From: Verrucomicrobiota bacterium
Lineage (GTDB): Bacteria; Verrucomicrobiota; Verrucomicrobiia; Limisphaerales; UBA1100
Direction: 5' to 3'
Assembly (NCBI GenBank): GCA_030747505.1
Contig: JASLKQ010000015.1
Coordinates: 1-47,817, forward strand
DNA: 47,817 bases
Shown: positions 44,174 through 47,817 of the stretch, in pieces
Layout of the letters: each line of letters starts with the position of its first letter
Position numbering within the stretch: the stretch's first letter is position 1
Translations under genes and position numbers: made by a program
The notes under the pieces: model-generated
What the model was told of the DNA's origin: nothing
Database searches by the model: none
What the model saw: the letters and a program-made list of their open reading frames with translations, nothing else

Positions 44174-44592
44174 TAAAACCACCTACAACCCATAACACCT
44201 TACCAACGGGCTTCAAGCCCCTCCAATGAGTAAACTCTAGCAACACGCGTAAACCCCTGTCTACTGTAATTTTCCCATAATTTTATAGCAAACATACCAT
44301 ATTTCGTGCCAGTTCTCCACCAGTTCGTTGATGAAAGCTATAATGGTATTTTTGCCATATTTATGCCATAAATTCATAATAGAGCGAAATTGGCACTTTG
44401 ATTTTTCATTCGTAATCCTCTGGATAGGTAGCACGATGATATTTGGCACGCCGCTCCACTGGCTATTTTGTGTGGTTGGATCTGTCGAACTAAGTCGATA
44501 CAGCCGGTTACATAGAAGACCACTTGGCCCTTCAGCACTTTAACTTGAATGTGCACACTTCTGGAGTTTAGATTCGAGGCGGCCCGTCGACC
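44174..44592. other. AT-rich divergent intergenic region without a convincing gene
   Basis: This stretch of about 419 bases separates the two divergent metzincin genes and should contain both promoters. It holds an imperfect direct repeat, CCATATTTCGTGCCA at 44297-44311 and CCATATTTATGCCA at 44355-44368, and a TATAAT at 44339-44344 on the plus strand with no good -35. Short open frames on both strands lack binding sites and family features. No RNA gene was recognised. Confidence 0.5.
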
Positions 44593-45642
44593 GTGAAATC
44601 CAATCTATTCACCCTACTCTTCCTCTTTAGTTTTGTTGCCCCTTACTTTAAGGCCGCGGAGCTAATCAGCGTTCCTTTACACGTTCATTACCTCAAGTCT
44701 TCAGTGCCTGAAATCAATGCGCCCAAGGATAAGGTGGATATTAAGAAGCTCCTAAAAGAGGCGAACCAGATTTGGAAGCCTGCGGACATCCAGTTCTTCA
44801 TCAAGGAAGAAAATGTAATTCAGGCCGATGAAAAGGCTGCCAAGGCCTATGCCGGTCTTTTTGGACTGGAAAAGATCGCTTTCCAGACCCAGAGCAATCG
44901 CCAGCTGGATCGCGCCATTCCTGAACTCAAGGAACCAGTCTTTCATGTTGTGTTGTTGCACACCATGCCGCTGGGCTTTGGTGGTCGTTACTTTCCTGAC
45001 CGCGGCTTTGTACTCCTGCCCCAGATGAAATACGCCAAGTATTCCAATTCCCCCACCGGTAAGTTTCCCGACGGCACAACCGAGCGGCCCCAGCAAGGCA
45101 GAGTGCTTGCCCATGAATTAGGCCATGCCATGTCTCTCATGCACGGCAAACTTGAAAACAACCTCATGACCAGCGGCCCGCAAGCCCGTGGCGTTAAACG
45201 CGGCACTGGACTCGTAGAAAAACAAATTTTAGGCGCGCGCAAAATTGCCAGCCGCGGTCGTCCTTTCCTGCGCAAGGAACGCGAACTCATGACGCGTATT
45301 GATTCTGAGCCCCAACCCAACCCGCAGAATCCACCGACCAATGCCAGTCGCCGGCCACCACCCCCCTGGATTCGCGTGATGAGCCCCGAACAACGCCGCA
45401 ACTTTTCAGACCTAATGCGCAAGAACCGACAACAGTTTGAAGCACTCAATAAAGAAAGAGCCGACGCACGCCGAAAAATGACTCAAGCCCTTTTCACTGA
45501 AAAAACTGATGAAAAAGTCGTACGCAAGGCCTCGAGTGAAGTTGCCAAGATTGAAGCAGACATGGCGCTCCTCAACCGTAGAATCCTCAGCCAACTTAAG
45601 CCGCCCTTAAGCAAAAAACAACTTGAGGATATCCGGCGTTAA
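44593..45642 (+). CDS. Secreted metzincin-like protease fused to a Spy/LTXXQ-like domain
   Basis: The 349-residue product starts with GTG at 44593 and has a signal peptide (MKSNLFTLLFLFSFVAPYFK, cleavage likely after AA near 22). The protease half (about 25-215) ends with HELGHAMSLMH at 174-184 (complete HExxHxxxxxH) and NNLMTSG at 189-195, which can serve as the Met-turn. A linker rich in Pro, Asn and Arg follows (about 238-258). The C-terminal 90 residues (MSPEQRRNFSDLMRKNRQQF, RRKMTQALFTEKTDEKVV, LKPPLSKKQLEDIRR) form a charged helical hairpin like the Spy/CpxP (LTXXQ) and periplasmic heavy-metal sensor family. No strong binding site precedes the GTG. Substrate is unknown. I see it as a periplasmic protease with its own chaperone-like tail (inference). 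Confidence 0.85.
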   Translation: MKSNLFTLLFLFSFVAPYFKAAELISVPLHVHYLKSSVPEINAPKDKVDIKKLLKEANQIWKPADIQFFIKEENVIQADEKAAKAYAGLFGLEKIAFQTQSNRQLDRAIPELKEPVFHVVLLHTMPLGFGGRYFPDRGFVLLPQMKYAKYSNSPTGKFPDGTTERPQQGRVLAHELGHAMSLMHGKLENNLMTSGPQARGVKRGTGLVEKQILGARKIASRGRPFLRKERELMTRIDSEPQPNPQNPPTNASRRPPPPWIRVMSPEQRRNFSDLMRKNRQQFEALNKERADARRKMTQALFTEKTDEKVVRKASSEVAKIEADMALLNRRILSQLKPPLSKKQLEDIRR

Positions 45643-45663
45643 GCGTGTGATTAAAAGCACACC

Positions 45664-46659
45664 ATGAAAAACACCTTGCCCGCCCTGTTATTCATCCTAG
45701 CAGGCCTCCTAACCATGAGTACATCTTCTGCCTCCCCTGTTGCCATCGTCATCCACGCTGGAGCCGGCGGCAAAGGAGTCAAGATGGCACCCGAGAAAGA
45801 AAAGGAATATCACAAAACCCTAACTAAGGCCCTGCGTGCGGGCCATGCGGTTTTGGATAAGAAGGGTAGTGCCTTGGAAGCGGTACAGGCAGCTATTGTG
45901 GTGATGGAGGATTCCACTCTTTTTAATGCTGGCAAGGGTGCGGTCTTTACCAGTGCCGGTGAAAACGAACTCGATGCCTCCATCATGGATGGCAAGACAC
46001 TTCTGGCAGGAGCCGTCGGCGGAGTCACGGTCATTAAAAACCCCATCCGCGCCGCGCACGCGGTCATGGAGAAAACCCCGCATGTAATGCTGGCAGGGGA
46101 TGGAGCTGATGCCTTTGCCAAAAAGGTGGGTCTGGAAATTGTGCCGCGTAAATATTTCTACACCGAACACCGCTGGAAACAACTGGAGCAATGGAAGGCC
46201 AAACAAAAAAACAGAAAACAATCGCAACTGGAGATGACCCGTGAATATTTGGGGACTGTCGGCTGCGCCGCACTCGATTCGAAAGGCAATATCGCAGCAG
46301 GCACCTCCACCGGTGGCCTAACCGGCAAACAATATGGGCGCATTGGAGATTCACCCATTATTGCTGCGGGCACCTACGCTGATAACACAAGTTGCGCCAT
46401 CTCTTGCACCGGTCACGGCGAATTCTTTATCCGGCACGCGGTAGCCTTTGATGTTTCTGCGCGCATGAAATACGCCAATGAAACTATTGAACAAGCCGCC
46501 AAGGTTGTCGTTCAGGAAACCCTTAAAAATGCCGGTGGCCGAGGCGGCGTCATTGGACTCGATGCCAAGGGCAACATCGTCATGGAATTTAATACCCCAG
46601 CCATGAACCGCGGTTACATCGACAAAAACGGAAAATTGCACACTGCCATCTATAAATGA
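45664..46659 (+). CDS. Exported isoaspartyl peptidase/L-asparaginase (Ntn-hydrolase)
   Basis: This 331-residue type 2 (plant-type) asparaginase hydrolyses asparagine and isoaspartyl dipeptides. A signal peptide (MKNTLPALLFILAGLLTMST, cleavage after SSA near 23) precedes the core VAIVIHAGAGG. The autocleavage site is GTVGCAALD, with T198 as the new N-terminal nucleophile, and GTSTGGLTGKQYGRIGDSPI supplies T214, T216, R and D substrate contacts. The HAGAG, FNAGKGAVFT and AGAVGG motifs are intact, so it is probably active after self-processing into two chains. The stop overlaps the start of the next gene in ATGA, so both are translated together. Confidence 0.95.
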   Translation: MKNTLPALLFILAGLLTMSTSSASPVAIVIHAGAGGKGVKMAPEKEKEYHKTLTKALRAGHAVLDKKGSALEAVQAAIVVMEDSTLFNAGKGAVFTSAGENELDASIMDGKTLLAGAVGGVTVIKNPIRAAHAVMEKTPHVMLAGDGADAFAKKVGLEIVPRKYFYTEHRWKQLEQWKAKQKNRKQSQLEMTREYLGTVGCAALDSKGNIAAGTSTGGLTGKQYGRIGDSPIIAAGTYADNTSCAISCTGHGEFFIRHAVAFDVSARMKYANETIEQAAKVVVQETLKNAGGRGGVIGLDAKGNIVMEFNTPAMNRGYIDKNGKLHTAIYK

Positions 46660-47817
46660 ACCGACTCATTCTTCTTCATTTACTCCTATGCTCGGCCTCA
46701 ACCTTTGCCGCCGAGCTTCCCCTTAAATATACCGTTACAGCAAACCGGTTAATTCATGCAGCCACCAATAGTTCCTTTGGGTTTAAACGGCTTGAAACGC
46801 TTTGTGATACCTTCGGTCCGCGCTTCACCGGTTCAACCAATCTGGAAAATGCCATCGACTGGTGCATGACGGAGATGAAGAAAGACGGCTTTAAAAATGT
46901 GCATGGCGAAAAGGTAAAAGTCCCGCGCTGGGTACGCGGGAAAGAATCAGCAACCTTAATTGCACCGCGACACCGCAATCTGCCCATGATGGGATTGGGT
47001 GGTAGTGTCGGTACACCAAAAGAAGGCATCACCGCTGAAGTACTCGTGGTAAAAAGTTTTGAAGACCTCAAAACCAAGGCCGCACAGGCCAAGGGTAAGA
47101 TCGTGCTCTTCAATCTGCCTTTCACTGAATACCGTGAAACGGTGATCGTGCGGCGCCTCGGAGCCATTGAGGCTTCCAAGGTGGGCGCAGTAGCCAGCCT
47201 CATTCGTTCAGTGGGCCCCTTCTCCATGCAGTCCCCTCACACAGGCAACATGGCCTATGAAGATGGAGTGGATAAAATTCCACATGCAGCTTTATCGCTG
47301 GAGGATGCAGAAATGCTCGCACGGATGCAGGCAAGAGGAGAGAAGCTAAGAATTCATTTAAAGATGGAAGCCCACAATCTGCCTGATGGTTATTCACGCA
47401 ACGTGATTGCTGATATCCCCGGCACCGAACACCCCGAGCAAATCATCATTGTCAGCGGACACATTGATTCATGGGATGTCGGCCAGGGAGCAATGGATGA
47501 TGGCGGTGGTTGTGTTGCCTCCTGGGAGGCAGCGAGGTTGATGCTTAAACTGGGCTTAAAACCACGCCGCACGGTGCGGGTCGTCCTCTGGACTAATGAA
47601 GAAAATGGCATAAGAGGGGCCAAGGAATATGCCCGCCGCCACGGGGATGATCTCAAAAATCACGTGCTTGCCATAGAATCAGATAGTGGCGTTTTCAAGC
47701 CCAGCGGGTACGGATTCTTGGGAAGTGGCAAGGGAATGGAAACCATTCAGGCAGTCGGAAGACTACTTAACCCCATCCAAGCCGGTGAAATCAAGAAAGG
47801 CTGCCGGGGAGCTGATG
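46656..47817 (+). CDS. Secreted M28-family metallopeptidase, carboxypeptidase Q-like (partial)
   Basis: This gene begins with ATG at 46656, overlapping the asparaginase stop, and runs off the right edge, so 387 residues are seen. A signal peptide (MNRLILLHLLLCSASTFAA) is followed by a PGCP-like N-terminal domain (FKRLETLCDTFGPRFTGS, near residue 43) and an inserted PA-type domain (about 110-240). The zinc-peptidase core then contains GHIDSWDVGQGAMDDGGG (H269, D281), TNEENGIRGA (catalytic E315, metal E316) and ESDSGVF (D343). Carboxypeptidase Q cleaves dipeptides and short peptides. Here it would act outside the cytoplasm with the asparaginase to finish peptide breakdown (inference). The last zinc-ligand histidine lies beyond the window. 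Confidence 0.92.
   Translation, partial: MNRLILLHLLLCSASTFAAELPLKYTVTANRLIHAATNSSFGFKRLETLCDTFGPRFTGSTNLENAIDWCMTEMKKDGFKNVHGEKVKVPRWVRGKESATLIAPRHRNLPMMGLGGSVGTPKEGITAEVLVVKSFEDLKTKAAQAKGKIVLFNLPFTEYRETVIVRRLGAIEASKVGAVASLIRSVGPFSMQSPHTGNMAYEDGVDKIPHAALSLEDAEMLARMQARGEKLRIHLKMEAHNLPDGYSRNVIADIPGTEHPEQIIIVSGHIDSWDVGQGAMDDGGGCVASWEAARLMLKLGLKPRRTVRVVLWTNEENGIRGAKEYARRHGDDLKNHVLAIESDSGVFKPSGYGFLGSGKGMETIQAVGRLLNPIQAGEIKKGCRGAD

Noticed and set aside
44261-44556. Short minus-strand open frames and TGGCAC motifs resembling sigma-54 promoters
   Set aside because: The frames lack binding sites and family features. The TGGCAC copies lack the TTGC at the needed spacing.

Overview
The window is a bacterial chromosome segment, most likely from a Verrucomicrobiota (PVC) bacterium. 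That placement is an inference from gene content: a secreted DUF1080 protein, RNase HIII, ECF sigma factors paired with membrane anti-sigma proteins, an alpha-2-macroglobulin, and an unusual EF-Tu. No 16S rRNA is present to confirm it.

Positions 1-29042 (all minus strand) hold one nearly unbroken translation and transcription supercluster. Reading in the direction of transcription it runs tRNA-Thr, tuf, tRNA-Trp, tRNA-Ser, secE, nusG, rplK, rplA, rplJ, rplL, rpoB, rpoC, rpsL, rpsG, fusA, rpsJ, rplC, rplD, rplW, rplB, rpsS, rplV, rpsC, rplP, rpmC, rpsQ, rplN, rplX, rplE, rpsN, rpsH, rplF, rplR, rpsE, rplO, secY, map, infA, rpmJ, rpsM, and the start of a gene that is probably rpsK. The rif, str, S10, spc and alpha operons are therefore fused end to end. 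Departures from the textbook arrangement are: no tuf after fusA, no rpmD (L30) between rpsE and rplO, no adk between secY and map, a coiled-coil insertion in L22, tandem-repeat N-terminal extensions on S5 and on the putative S11, and an EF-Tu whose switch I lacks the usual RGIT motif. A strong intrinsic-terminator-like hairpin lies between rpsG and fusA, a structured leader precedes rpoB, and a promoter-like sequence precedes rpsL.

Positions 29226-36220 are ordinary accessory chromosome: RNase HIII, a secreted DUF1080 protein, MutY, a CAP-domain lipoprotein that overlaps mutY tail to tail, a GYF_2-domain protein, two small envelope proteins, and an ECF sigma factor next to a single-pass partner that looks like its anti-sigma.

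Positions 36449-47817 are protease-themed. An ECF sigma factor is followed 3 bases later by a 1775-residue protein that joins an anti-sigma-like N-terminus and a membrane anchor to a complete thioester alpha-2-macroglobulin. Six further membrane segments sit where the bait region should be. Upstream on the same strand is a membrane-anchored metzincin. Divergent from it are a secreted metzincin fused to a Spy/LTXXQ-like domain, a secreted isoaspartyl peptidase/asparaginase, and a secreted M28 carboxypeptidase Q-like peptidase cut by the window edge. My best candidate for an undescribed system is the sigma/alpha-2-macroglobulin pair, read as a proteolysis sensor that signals through the membrane to an ECF sigma factor. 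No rRNA, CRISPR array, insertion sequence or prophage was seen.
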